Assembly: GCA_964397085.1 (NCBI GenBank)
Contig: CAYNHH010000005.1
Coordinates: forward strand, 1 to 32,628
DNA length: 32,628 nt
Direction of reading: 5' to 3'
Source: CAILAD01 sp964397085
Lineage (GTDB): Bacteria; Patescibacteriota; Saccharimonadia; CAILAD01; BJGX01
Positions 12,974 to 20,615 of the stretch are shown here, one piece after another (positions within the stretch are counted from its first letter, which is position 1; each line of letters begins with the position of its first letter). The notes beneath the pieces are model-generated. The model was not told the DNA's origin, made no database searches, and saw nothing but the letters and a program-made list of their open reading frames with translations. The position numbers were made by a program, and so were the translations under genes.

Positions 12974-15329
12974 CTTTGTGGGCCAGGTATACAGTGATCT
13001 TTTTCCATATTTTATTACCAAGATGAAATTTTGTTGCAAGGTGTTGTAATATTGCACCGGTAGCACCGAGTATCACTGCCACCAAAGAGACCTTGATACT
13101 TAACTGTTGCAAGCTAAAGAAACTGGTTGTCTGTGGAAATACTAGCAAGGCAATAACTGCCAAGAGCATTACACTATACCCTGTCCAAATAATAAACTGT
13201 TGCCGGCTATCTTTAATGACCCCCATTGCAAAAGGAATGAGATTTATCGTAAATATACTCATTATTAGAAATACAATATAGGCAAACATTCTACCCTGAT
13301 TGCCCGACAGTTGTATAATACTGCTTGCGCCAATATAACTAGCAAAAGTCACAACTGCAATTAGTACTGCGTTCATAATTGAGAATGGCAAGGTTCTTAC
13401 TAAAAAGCTCTCTTCGTGTATGCTACGTACCCTATGGCGCGGCCAGAACGTCCAAAGTAACAGAGGAAAACCCACGATAAACAAATTGAGCAAAGTAATA
13501 TTACGAGGCGAAAATGGGTAGTCCATATTGAAGACTAGTGTACTAAATAGCAAAATGACACCAGCCCAAACTCTGCTAAAAAATAAACATGCGACCATTT
13601 CTAAAGTGGTAATGATAGTATCAGACAGCTCAATACCTTTTGGTAATGAAGCAAATGAGTCGTTGAGCAGTACTGCGTCGGCAATTTGTCGACTGGCTGG
13701 TGCGCCAGAAAACATGGCTATACCGACATTGGCTTTTTTGATAGCGAGTGCATCATTGGCTCCGTCGCCAATCATTGCTGTCAGTGCACCGGTACTCTGG
13801 CAAACTGCAACAATCCTCTCCTTTTGACTTGGCAATATTCTTGCAAATAATGGCTTGCTAGCAACTGCCTGCAAAAGCTCGCTATCAGTCATAGTTTCTA
13901 CTTGACTGCCAGATAGTATTTTCTTGCCAGAAAGTATTCCTGCTTCTGCTGCTACAGCTCGTACCGTATGGGGATTATCTCCGGAAATAACAATTACTTG
14001 AATACCACGCTTTTGTAAAAAACTCACTGTGTCTTTGGTGCCAATTTTTAGAGCATTGCTCATCACTACTAGCCCAATACAGTGTAGATCTTTTAGAGAA
14101 CCTGGATCAGCCAACTTACCTTTGGATGCTACACCCACAAATAACACCCTTTTAGCATTTTTTGAAAGCTCACTTACTTGCTCATTTACCCACCCTTGCT
14201 CATCATTGGGTAGCTGCTTAGAAAAGTAGTCGCTTGCGCCCACTACCAAAATCTTTTGCTTCTGAGTAAGCTCTATGGCTCCGTACTTTCTAGCGGAAGA
14301 AAAGGCTAAGATATTTTTTACAGTATAGGTATTTTGTTTGTCTGCCAGCTTGCTCAAGGCTTGTGATGTGGAAGTTTGGGCTGCTTCATTGACTAGGTAA
14401 GTACTGAGAAGCTTTTGCAATTCTGTATCTGTGTTACTACCAAAGCACATCAGACTCTCAAAGACTGGGTTATTTTCAGTGAGTGTGCCTGTTTTGTCGA
14501 TACACACTACAGCCACACGTCCAAGAGTCTCAATAGCATTAATCTGCTGAAGCAAGACTCTACTTTTGGCCATTCGTACGGCACCATACACAAAAAATGC
14601 CGTACTAGCCAGTAGCAGTCCTTCAGCAATGATTGTAGCTGCTACGGCTGCAATCTGCACAATACCAGATACAAAACTTTCCCCATTAAAATATGCTCTT
14701 AATAAAATTACTATAGCCATAATAGCCAGTATGATCGCCATCAACTCAATGAAACGGAGTAAACTTTTTTGAATTGGCGAGAGCGATTTTTTGAATTTCT
14801 TCAGACTCTGTGTCATTACAGCCAGATAACTATTTTCGGCTGTTTTTTGAGCTTTTATATTGCCAGACCCAGCAACAATAATACTGCCGGCCAAAATCTT
14901 ATCACCCTTAGCCTTTGAAATATTTTCAGATTCACCACTGAGCAAAGCCTCATTGCACTCTACTCCATCAGATGAATGCAACACACCATCGACCGGCACT
15001 TGGTCTCCAAGTGTGACATGTACAATATCTCCAAGTAGAATTTGCTGGGCATATACTTTGTGGCTTTTTGTGAAGCGGGTAACATCATACTGTTGGGCAG
15101 TCATGGCCTGAAGTTTTTCGAGTGCAACTCTTGCCCGTAGCTCTTGTACAATACCTACCACAATATTTATGAGTATAACCACACCAAGAAATATACCGTC
15201 GCGGGTGTCGCCTAGTGCCATTAGTAGTATTGAAAGCCCACCAATTATTACTACCACTAGTGAAAATATATTGCGCCAGAGAATAGGACCAATATCTTTA
15301 AGTACTGCAGTTAAGACAGATTTTTTCAT
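12951..15329 (-). CDS. P2-like cation P-type ATPase (CtpE-like)
   Basis: 792 aa, ten predicted helices (four before and six after the catalytic domains). Actuator motif SGES (131-134, usually TGES), phosphorylation site CIDKTGTLT (Asp278), SGDNP (449-453), hinge GDGANDALAIK (521-531). The overall layout and the NITLLNLFIVGFPLLLW segment resemble mycobacterial CtpE, a calcium-related P-type pump. The helix-4 cation motif, normally PEGL, is AEGL (Ala235, codon at 14625-14627), losing the near-universal proline. Transport of Ca or another divalent cation is a guess from the family. A TATAAT box (15336-15341) ends 6 bases before the ATG: leaderless. Confidence 0.93.
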   Translation of the reverse strand: MKKSVLTAVLKDIGPILWRNIFSLVVVIIGGLSILLMALGDTRDGIFLGVVILINIVVGIVQELRARVALEKLQAMTAQQYDVTRFTKSHKVYAQQILLGDIVHVTLGDQVPVDGVLHSSDGVECNEALLSGESENISKAKGDKILAGSIIVAGSGNIKAQKTAENSYLAVMTQSLKKFKKSLSPIQKSLLRFIELMAIILAIMAIVILLRAYFNGESFVSGIVQIAAVAATIIAEGLLLASTAFFVYGAVRMAKSRVLLQQINAIETLGRVAVVCIDKTGTLTENNPVFESLMCFGSNTDTELQKLLSTYLVNEAAQTSTSQALSKLADKQNTYTVKNILAFSSARKYGAIELTQKQKILVVGASDYFSKQLPNDEQGWVNEQVSELSKNAKRVLFVGVASKGKLADPGSLKDLHCIGLVVMSNALKIGTKDTVSFLQKRGIQVIVISGDNPHTVRAVAAEAGILSGKKILSGSQVETMTDSELLQAVASKPLFARILPSQKERIVAVCQSTGALTAMIGDGANDALAIKKANVGIAMFSGAPASRQIADAVLLNDSFASLPKGIELSDTIITTLEMVACLFFSRVWAGVILLFSTLVFNMDYPFSPRNITLLNLFIVGFPLLLWTFWPRHRVRSIHEESFLVRTLPFSIMNAVLIAVVTFASYIGASSIIQLSGNQGRMFAYIVFLIMSIFTINLIPFAMGVIKDSRQQFIIWTGYSVMLLAVIALLVFPQTTSFFSLQQLSIKVSLVAVILGATGAILQHLATKFHLGNKIWKKITVYLAHKEKIPSSR

Positions 15330-15335
15330 AGTAAT

Positions 15336-15341
15336 ATTATA
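15336..15341 (-). promoter_or_regulatory. -10 box of the CtpE-like ATPase, leaderless
   Basis: TATAAT on the minus strand, 6 bases before the ATG at 15329. Confidence 0.6.
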
Positions 15342-15379
15342 CTCTGTTTCAGGATGAAGTTATGCACATTTGTTGAGCT

Positions 15380-16087
15380 CTACTCAGGACAGGTGGTATT
15401 GTACTCGCTTAATACCAAGCGTTGTTTTTCTGGGCTATAGTCATACACAGTAATGCCGCAATTTTTAGGCTCAGTACCTGGTGGCCAAGTAATAGCCTGC
15501 TCGTAGTTCCATCTTTCGAGTAAAAATCGAAAGGCGCGAATGGTGCCCCCGTGAGTAACGATTAAAACCTTCTGATTGGCTCTTCTGTCGAAAAGTGTAC
15601 CGATAAACTGATAGACTCTTTCAGTCATTTTGGCAATACTCTCACCACCAGGAGGGTAAGCGAAAAAGCCTCCATAAGTGTCCCAATATTCTTGCAGCCA
15701 AGGGAAGGCCTTGGTGGCTTCGGCCTCAGTCATGTCATAGCTAAAACCAGGGTCGCGTTCCCGAATGAATGCATCATGACGGATTTTCATTGCCTCTCTT
15801 TCTCCTGCAGTGTACGCCTCAAGTATGTTATCTAAAGTGTCTTTAGTGCGTTTGTAGCCAGAGTGATAGATGTAGTCAAATGTCCCAAAGCGCTCTCGCA
15901 AGTACTTTCCGGTAAGTTTGGCGTGAGCTTCACCTGCATCCGTCAGTGGAATCTCATAATCTGGGATACCTTTGACGTGGCGTCTGGCATACTCATCAGC
16001 GAAGTAGGTTGTGCCTTTACCTTCTTTGGCGACATTACGAGCGCTCTCGGCATGACGTACTAGAATTATCTGCTTGGGTCTATTCAT
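15380..16087 (-). CDS. Histidine phosphatase family protein (phosphoglycerate mutase-like)
   Basis: 235 aa cytoplasmic phosphatase-fold protein. The phosphohistidine is in LVRHAES (His12), the second catalytic His in VTHGG (His179), and PPGGES (145-150) matches the GES segment of the family. The phosphatase/mutase family is broad; the substrate is not evident. Cofactor-dependent phosphoglycerate mutases are more conserved than this, so a general phosphatase is likelier. The ATG at 16087 is 6 bases after an extended -10 (TGC-TATACT, 16094-16102), leaderless. Confidence 0.9.
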   Translation of the reverse strand: MNRPKQIILVRHAESARNVAKEGKGTTYFADEYARRHVKGIPDYEIPLTDAGEAHAKLTGKYLRERFGTFDYIYHSGYKRTKDTLDNILEAYTAGEREAMKIRHDAFIRERDPGFSYDMTEAEATKAFPWLQEYWDTYGGFFAYPPGGESIAKMTERVYQFIGTLFDRRANQKVLIVTHGGTIRAFRFLLERWNYEQAITWPPGTEPKNCGITVYDYSPEKQRLVLSEYNTTCPE

Positions 16088-16093
16088 ATATAT

Positions 16094-16102
16094 AGTATAG
16101 CA
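16094..16102 (-). promoter_or_regulatory. Extended -10 promoter of the histidine phosphatase gene
   Basis: TGC-TATACT on the minus strand, 6 bases from the ATG at 16087; leaderless start predicted. Confidence 0.6.
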
Positions 16103-16130
16103 AATCTAACTAGATAAGTTTCTGTAAACG

Positions 16131-16165
16131 GGAAAAAGAAAAACCCCAACACAAATGTGTTGGGG
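16131..16165 (-). terminator. Intrinsic terminator of the ABC exporter gene
   Basis: 9-bp perfect stem CCCCAACAC (16144-16152) with GTGTTGGGG (16157-16165), 4-base loop, followed on the minus strand by TTTTTCTTTTT. It starts 15 bases after the ABC stop codon. Confidence 0.92.
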
Positions 16166-16179
16166 GTAAGTTGTTCGGC

Positions 16180-17961
16180 CTATTCAAGGCCACCATTTTT
16201 TTCTAGATTCTTCAAAACGTTATAGAGCCCATTTTGGCGCTCCATTTCTTCATGCGTACCCATTGCCTCAATCATTCCTTCGTTGAGCACAATGACAATG
16301 TCAGTACTCTCAACTGTAGAGAATCTATGTGCAATGATGAAAATAGTACACTCTCGAGCGGCAATCAGCTTGTCAATTGCTTTTTGCACTTCTGCTTGCG
16401 AGATCCCATCGAGACTACTCGTTGCTTCATCAAGAATAAGTAAACGTGGTTTCTTCACAAGAGCACGGGCGATCGCAATACGTTGCTTTTGCCCACCGCT
16501 GAGGCGAATACCGTCTTCACCTACCATAGTCTGGTAGCCATCTGGCTTTTTCATGATAAAGCTATGGATGTCGGCCTTTTGGGCTGCATCTATCACTTCT
16601 TCATCAGTTGCCAAGGGGTTACCAAGTCTAATGTTCTCAGCAATAGTGGTCTCAAACATCTTGATGTTTTGATCAACAATACCTACTACGTCTTGGCGAA
16701 ACCAATCGTAGTCAATATCTGTCAAAGGAATTTCATCTACCAAAATTTGACCCTCGACAGGATCGTACTCACGCAAAAGCATACTTACTGTCGTAGACTT
16801 TCCACAGCCAGATGGCCCAACCAGAGCAACGGTCTGGTGTGGTGCAACTTCAAAGTTAATGTGACTAAGAACGTTCTGATCATCATCTACGTAAGCAAAG
16901 CTGACGTTTTCAAACCTTACACTACCCTGTACATCCTGCAATCGAATTGGATTTTCAGTTTGAGCGACACGAGGCACTGTAGATAGCATCTCTGCTAGTT
17001 CATGCAAGCCTTCTACGCCTTCATTCTTATAGCGCTGAAAGTGTACAAACTGATAGAGATTTTTGTTGATAATCTCTAGCCATGCGATAGCCAGTACTGC
17101 TTCACCTGTAGTTACACGACCATTCACGGCCTGAAACCCTAGGAAAGCATATGTGCATGCACGACTGAGCGAGACAACAGCATCTTGAATACGTACATCT
17201 TTAAGCCATGCATCAAATCTCAAGTGTTCAGCAGTGACAAAGTCGTCGAGCAACTGAATATAGTTGCGACTCTTACTTCTCTCAAGGCCAAATTGTTTGA
17301 TTGTACGCCAGTTAGTAATCTGCTCACTACCACAACGATTGTAGGCCTTGTCTTCGGCGTGTGCCGCCAAGCGATGTGGCTCATATCTTTGTTCAGTACG
17401 ACGAGCTGCTAAGTAATAGCCGGCACTGGTTGCGATCGCAATTACTGAATACTGCCAACCAATGAAGCTTACACCTAGCGTGATAAAAAATACTCGTAGC
17501 GTTGAAGGAACAAGCTGAAAGATGATCTCGTCAGTGAGACGATCAATCTTACGAATGTTCTTACTCAAAATAGACTCTTTCTCACCAGTACTATGCTCAC
17601 CATGCCAGGCAGTATCCAAAAGCAACAGGTGCTGATGGCTGTAGCCAAGAATAGTGAGATAATTGAGCATCATCGCCCAAAGTCGAAAATGATCCATGCG
17701 TGCATAAAGCAATGATCCAGACAGGTAAATGACAAAGATCAAGCCAGCCACTTCTTCGAAGTAACTAATGTCGGCACCATTTGTCAAACCATCCACGAAC
17801 CACTTTACAGGGTAAACCTGCAACATCATCACAAACTCTACTACCACCAGCCAGCCAAAAGCATGAACAGAGAGGTTTTTGAGTTTGGAGAGGTTTGCTT
17901 TAGCGCCGTTTTGGCGCACCAACATCAAGTAAAGCGTTCTATAACTCTGAAAGCTTTTCAT
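16180..17961 (-). CDS. ABC exporter, fused permease-ATPase half transporter
   Basis: 593 aa (from ATG 17961) type-IV ABC exporter half subunit, expected to act as a dimer in the membrane. An N-terminal domain of about six helices is followed by an ATPase with Walker A GPSGCGKST (382-390), Q-loop VDQN (Q431), signature RLSGGQKQR (from 486), Walker B LLILDEATSSLD (507-518) and H-loop IIAHR (His545). I chose ATG 17961 because AAGGAGAGC ends about 5 bases before it; an in-frame ATG at 18021 adds 20 basic residues but lies inside the upstream terminator region. The substrate is unknown (lipid, peptide or drug). A leader peptide and terminator precede it. Confidence 0.94.
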   Translation of the reverse strand: MKSFQSYRTLYLMLVRQNGAKANLSKLKNLSVHAFGWLVVVEFVMMLQVYPVKWFVDGLTNGADISYFEEVAGLIFVIYLSGSLLYARMDHFRLWAMMLNYLTILGYSHQHLLLLDTAWHGEHSTGEKESILSKNIRKIDRLTDEIIFQLVPSTLRVFFITLGVSFIGWQYSVIAIATSAGYYLAARRTEQRYEPHRLAAHAEDKAYNRCGSEQITNWRTIKQFGLERSKSRNYIQLLDDFVTAEHLRFDAWLKDVRIQDAVVSLSRACTYAFLGFQAVNGRVTTGEAVLAIAWLEIINKNLYQFVHFQRYKNEGVEGLHELAEMLSTVPRVAQTENPIRLQDVQGSVRFENVSFAYVDDDQNVLSHINFEVAPHQTVALVGPSGCGKSTTVSMLLREYDPVEGQILVDEIPLTDIDYDWFRQDVVGIVDQNIKMFETTIAENIRLGNPLATDEEVIDAAQKADIHSFIMKKPDGYQTMVGEDGIRLSGGQKQRIAIARALVKKPRLLILDEATSSLDGISQAEVQKAIDKLIAARECTIFIIAHRFSTVESTDIVIVLNEGMIEAMGTHEEMERQNGLYNVLKNLEKNGGLE

Positions 17962-18023
17962 AGCTCTCCTTATTTTGAAGGTGCGAACGGAATGGTACTT
18001 TTTTGGGCGTTTATTCGCCAATC

Positions 18024-18059
18024 AAAAAAGCTCGAGGTCGCCTTCGCCTCGAGCTTTTT
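18024..18059 (-). terminator. Strong terminator in the leader of the ABC exporter (attenuator candidate)
   Basis: 13-bp perfect stem, AAAAAGCTCGAGG (18025-18037) with CCTCGAGCTTTTT (18047-18059), 9-base loop; T-tracts on both sides make it work in either direction. On the minus strand it lies between the 32-codon ORF and the ABC start, with no strong promoter after it, so ABC expression may depend on read-through. Confidence 0.85.
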
Positions 18060-18076
18060 ATAAAATAATTGCTAAA

Positions 18077-18175
18077 TTATCGGATGTTTCTCGAGACATA
18101 GGTAGCGCTAACCGGCACTGGGGCAAAGCCCTGCTTTCGGAAATACGCGATTAATTTGATTGCTATATTTTTCAT
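18077..18175 (-). CDS. Short ORF, 32 codons, possible leader peptide of the ABC exporter
   Basis: MKNIAIKLIAYFRKQG followed by FAPVPVSATYVSRNIR, then TAA. A good promoter (TTGACA-16-TAATAT, 18186-18213) predicts a start near 18179, only about 4 bases before the ATG. The stop is 18 bases before the 13-bp terminator stem. Position and size fit a leader peptide in ribosome-mediated attenuation; an independent small protein is the alternative. The end of the ORF contains CTCGAG (18091-18096), self-complementary and able to pair with the 5' arm of the terminator. Confidence 0.5.
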   Translation of the reverse strand: MKNIAIKLIAYFRKQGFAPVPVSATYVSRNIR

Positions 18176-18185
18176 AGTGCTGTCT

Positions 18186-18224
18186 ATATTAGCACATGCT
18201 TATGCTATGTCAAGCACTTATGCT
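18186..18224 (-). promoter_or_regulatory. Promoter with two direct AGCATAAG repeats, ABC leader
   Basis: Minus strand -35 TTGACA (18208-18213), 16-base spacer, -10 TAATAT (18186-18191). Two copies of AGCATAAG (complements of 18199-18206 and 18217-18224) lie 18 bases apart, one in the spacer and one just upstream of the -35. Their placement suggests a regulator binding the same face of the helix. Confidence 0.6.
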
Positions 18225-18258
18225 TAGTTTTATTGCAAAAAAGCATTTTTATCTGTTT

Positions 18259-18435
18259 TCAAACAGAAAGACCCGAGTTTGTAATAGCGATAACTTCGCT
18301 TAAAGTATAGGTAGAAAGCTCATATGTCTTAATCACCTTAGGTTGTTTCAGGTCTTTATGTCTGAAAGCTTGTCGAGAATCATTATTTAGCTGGCCTTCT
18401 GGGCTGAAGAGTTCGCTTGCAGAAGAAATATTGAT
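18259..18435 (-). pseudogene. ORF of about 58 codons without a normal start codon
   Basis: An open frame (stop TGA at 18259-18261, upstream TAA at 18457-18459) reads SASELFSPEGQLNNDSRQ, then AFRHKDLKQPKVIKTYEL, then STYTLSEVIAITNSGLSV. It looks protein-like in composition and codon use but has no ATG, GTG or TTG near its 5' end. A promoter (TTGACT-17-TAGTAT, 18443-18471) ends exactly 7 bases before an in-frame ATC at 18433-18435, the same spacing used by leaderless ATG genes here. It could be a gene whose ATG mutated to ATC, a rare-start gene, or chance. No family recognised. Confidence 0.35.
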
Positions 18436-18442
18436 AGTTACT

Positions 18443-18471
18443 ATACTAGCATACTTTTATTAATAAGTCAA
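18443..18471 (-). promoter_or_regulatory. Sigma-70-like promoter in gene-poor stretch
   Basis: Minus strand -35 TTGACT (18466-18471), 17-base spacer, -10 TAGTAT (18443-18448), predicted start near 18436. It would drive the start-less ORF at 18259-18435 and possibly the region towards the ABC leader. Confidence 0.5.
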
Positions 18472-18477
18472 TAGTTT

Positions 18478-18506
18478 TTGACAAGTTTTTGTGTTTAACA
18501 TATATA
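18478..18506 (+). promoter_or_regulatory. Plus-strand consensus-like promoter facing the HD gene antisense
   Basis: TTGACA (18478-18483), 17-base spacer, TATATA (18501-18506). Transcription would start near 18513 and run antisense into the HD gene; no plus-strand gene follows for 2 kb. It may produce an antisense RNA or be a chance match in AT-rich DNA. Confidence 0.4.
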
Positions 18507-18537
18507 AAAAGCCTCAGATACTCAATGTATCTGAGGC
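18506..18537 (-). terminator. Intrinsic terminator of the HD-domain gene
   Basis: 11-bp perfect stem GCCTCAGATAC (18511-18521) with GTATCTGAGGC (18527-18537), 5-base loop, followed on the minus strand by TTTTTATATA. It starts 5 bases after the HD gene stop. Confidence 0.93.
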
Positions 18538-18542
18538 AAAAA

Positions 18543-19172
18543 CTATACTTCAAGTCCCTCTTCTAAATCGTCTACCATATCTTCGATCATTTCTGTCAGT
18601 TTGACGACAGAAGCTTTGTAACACTCAGGGGTTAGTTCGATGGCAACCTCAAAGAGTGGAAAAACTACTTCTCTTGTTTCAACCAATTTTCGTACTTGTT
18701 TTTCAATAGTTACATCGCGTAGCGTACGCAAATTGTGTAATCTGTCTGCAAGCTTGCATACCGTAGCACGCCAGCTTTCAACCTCATGAAAGCGCTGCCA
18801 GTACTTGACGTCATTCAAGGAGTCGTCATGACTCATGTAACGTACACTCAGGGTTACTTCCCTACCAAAGTTCAGCTCAAGACGTGATTCTGTCATGATG
18901 TAGGAATCTTCAATCATGTCGTGCAGTAGTGCTGCAACAATGATTTCCCAGTCATGAATATGCAGTTCACTAAAAAGAATCCAGGCCACTGCCCGTGGAT
19001 GATCAAAATATCGAATTACACCGTTATCTCGCCACTGACCCCTATGAGCATACTTACTAAAGAAGTAGGCCGCTTCAATCTGATCCATCTCTTTTCTTGT
19101 AAAGTGTGGCGCCATTGCAGCCATGAATTCAGCACGATTCAGCTCTGGATAGCCGGTAAGTTGGGTGGCCAC
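18543..19172 (-). CDS. Stand-alone RelA/SpoT-type HD hydrolase (SAH/Mesh1-like)
   Basis: 209 aa, a single HD domain of the ppGpp-hydrolase type. The Mn-site and catalytic pattern of Rel hydrolase domains is complete: YAHRGQWRDNG (41-51), FDHP (His58), AALLHDMIED (His84, Asp85, Glu88, Asp89) and KLADRLHNLRT (Asp143, Asn147). No synthetase, TGS or ACT domain follows. Expected activity: removal of the 3'-diphosphate of (p)ppGpp or a related 3'-phosphate nucleotide. The start is GTG at 19172, supported by AAAGGAGAGAG about 3-6 bases upstream. It has a consensus promoter (19229-19257) and its own terminator, so it is a single-gene unit. Confidence 0.88.
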   Translation of the reverse strand: MATQLTGYPELNRAEFMAAMAPHFTRKEMDQIEAAYFFSKYAHRGQWRDNGVIRYFDHPRAVAWILFSELHIHDWEIIVAALLHDMIEDSYIMTESRLELNFGREVTLSVRYMSHDDSLNDVKYWQRFHEVESWRATVCKLADRLHNLRTLRDVTIEKQVRKLVETREVVFPLFEVAIELTPECYKASVVKLTEMIEDMVDDLEEGLEV

Positions 19173-19228
19173 AGCTCTCTCCTTTGGGTCGGAGGTCTAT
19201 TTGAAAGAACGTGTTTGTTTGGAGAGTT

Positions 19229-19257
19229 ATTATATACATTATCATATATAATGTCAA
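19229..19257 (-). promoter_or_regulatory. Perfect-consensus sigma-70 promoter of the HD gene
   Basis: Minus strand TTGACA (19252-19257), 17-base spacer, TATAAT (19229-19234); predicted start near 19222 and a leader of about 50 bases with a Shine-Dalgarno site. The only fully consensus promoter seen in the window; strong constitutive expression is expected. Confidence 0.85.
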
Positions 19258-19261
19258 TTAA

Positions 19262-20470
19262 TTAGTCTTGGTAGTATCTAGATAAGTAGGTCTTTTTGAG
19301 TTCAAAGAATGTACCGTCAATAATTGATTCGCGAATGGTATCGACTAAGTGTGTAACAAAGTAGAGATTGTGTATAGAAAAAAGAGTCGCAGCAAGCATT
19401 TCTTGTGACTTCACCAAGTGATTAAGGTAAGCCGTAGTGAAATTCTGGCAGGTGTAACACTCACAATCAGGTTCAATTGGTGCAAATTGCTTAGTATATT
19501 TGGATCCAGCCAAATTAATTCGACCAAGTTGTGTGTAGACCGTGCCATTACGAGCAATACGTGTTGGGCTCACACAGTCAAAAGTATCTATGCCGTTCTC
19601 TATACCTTCAAAAAGATCTATCACCTCACCCATACCCAATAAATGCCGGGGTTTGTTTTCTGGAAGCTCACTAGTTACCCAGCCAACTGCTGTATGAATG
19701 TCATCTTTGTTAAAACTCCCACCAATGCCAAAGCCATCAAAATCCATACCTGCTAGTGTCTGGGCTGACAATCTACGTAAGTCTTCAAACCTTCCTCCCT
19801 GTACTACTCCATATAATGCCTGCTGAATATCTTGCTTCTTATTTAAATATTGATGCTCTACCACGCAACGCTCTGCCCAAGCGTGTGTGCGCTTTAAAGC
19901 AATTTCTTGATAGGCCTTGTTGGCCTGCGGACTGGTACACTCATCAAATGCAAAGATAATATCAGCACCAAGACTGTGTTGTATCTGCATAGACTTTTCT
20001 GCATCGAGGTATAGTTCTGCTCCATCTAGGTGTGAGTAGAATGTTACTCCTTCGTCAGTAATCTTGGCTTTTTTGGCCTGGCTAATTCGTTGATCTACAG
20101 AATTGGGCAAATCTTCTCCGCTAGCAACCTTACTCACTCCATTACCAAAGGCCTCACCTAGACTAAATACCTGAAACCCACCAGAGTCTGTAAAAGTTGG
20201 CTTATCTCGCCAATTCATAAACTTACCTAAGCCACCAGACTGGGCCACAATATCTTCACCTGGTCGCAGGTGCAAATGATACGTGTTAGCAAGTACGGCT
20301 TGTGCTCCTGTGCTAAGTATTTGCTCTGGCGTGAGAGCTTTTACTGTTGCAGCGGTACCGACGGTAATGAAGGCCGGCGTTTGTATGGCACCATGCGGGG
20401 TTTGAATTGTTCCGGCACGTGCTAATGTGCCATTGAGCTTATTTTGGACCGTAAACGAAAATTTACTCAT
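19262..20470 (-). CDS. tgt: tRNA-guanine transglycosylase, bacterial type
   Basis: Exchanges the wobble guanine of GUN-anticodon tRNAs for a queuine precursor. 402 aa TIM-barrel. FTDSGGFQVFSLG (Asp95), FDECTSP (175-181), FGIGGSF, nucleophile region DTFDCVSPTR (Asp298), and the zinc site C336, C338, C341 and His367 with the spacing seen in E. coli Tgt. None of the preQ1 synthesis genes or queA/queG is in the window, so the source of the modified base is not visible. The ATG at 20470 is 6 bases after an extended -10 (TGA-TACAAT, 20477-20485): leaderless. Confidence 0.97.
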   Translation of the reverse strand: MSKFSFTVQNKLNGTLARAGTIQTPHGAIQTPAFITVGTAATVKALTPEQILSTGAQAVLANTYHLHLRPGEDIVAQSGGLGKFMNWRDKPTFTDSGGFQVFSLGEAFGNGVSKVASGEDLPNSVDQRISQAKKAKITDEGVTFYSHLDGAELYLDAEKSMQIQHSLGADIIFAFDECTSPQANKAYQEIALKRTHAWAERCVVEHQYLNKKQDIQQALYGVVQGGRFEDLRRLSAQTLAGMDFDGFGIGGSFNKDDIHTAVGWVTSELPENKPRHLLGMGEVIDLFEGIENGIDTFDCVSPTRIARNGTVYTQLGRINLAGSKYTKQFAPIEPDCECYTCQNFTTAYLNHLVKSQEMLAATLFSIHNLYFVTHLVDTIRESIIDGTFFELKKTYLSRYYQD

Positions 20471-20476
20471 TGCTGC

Positions 20477-20485
20477 ATTGTATCA
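20477..20485 (-). promoter_or_regulatory. Extended -10 promoter of tgt
   Basis: TGA-TACAAT on the minus strand, 6 bases before the ATG at 20470. The 145-base region to the divergent gene at 20616 holds this and the promoter at 20604. Confidence 0.6.
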
Positions 20486-20603
20486 GCAATACAGAACGCA
20501 TTAAAGCTGGAGGTTAGAATAATGATCAATTGCATTGGTGATTCAACCCAACTCAAATATATAAAGGCTTTGATTATCTTGAAAAATAGCTGTACGATTA
20601 GCA

Positions 20604-20609
20604 TATAAT
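20604..20609 (+). promoter_or_regulatory. -10 box of the first tandem membrane-protein gene, leaderless
   Basis: TATAAT 6 bases before the ATG at 20616. A possible -35 TTGAAA (20578-20583) is 20 bases upstream, too far for a standard spacer. Confidence 0.55.
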
Positions 20610-20615
20610 TTTGTT

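Noticed and set aside
17962..18021. 20-residue N-terminal extension of the ABC exporter
   Set aside because: The AAGGAGAGC site favours ATG 17961, and the upstream ATG is next to the terminator stem.
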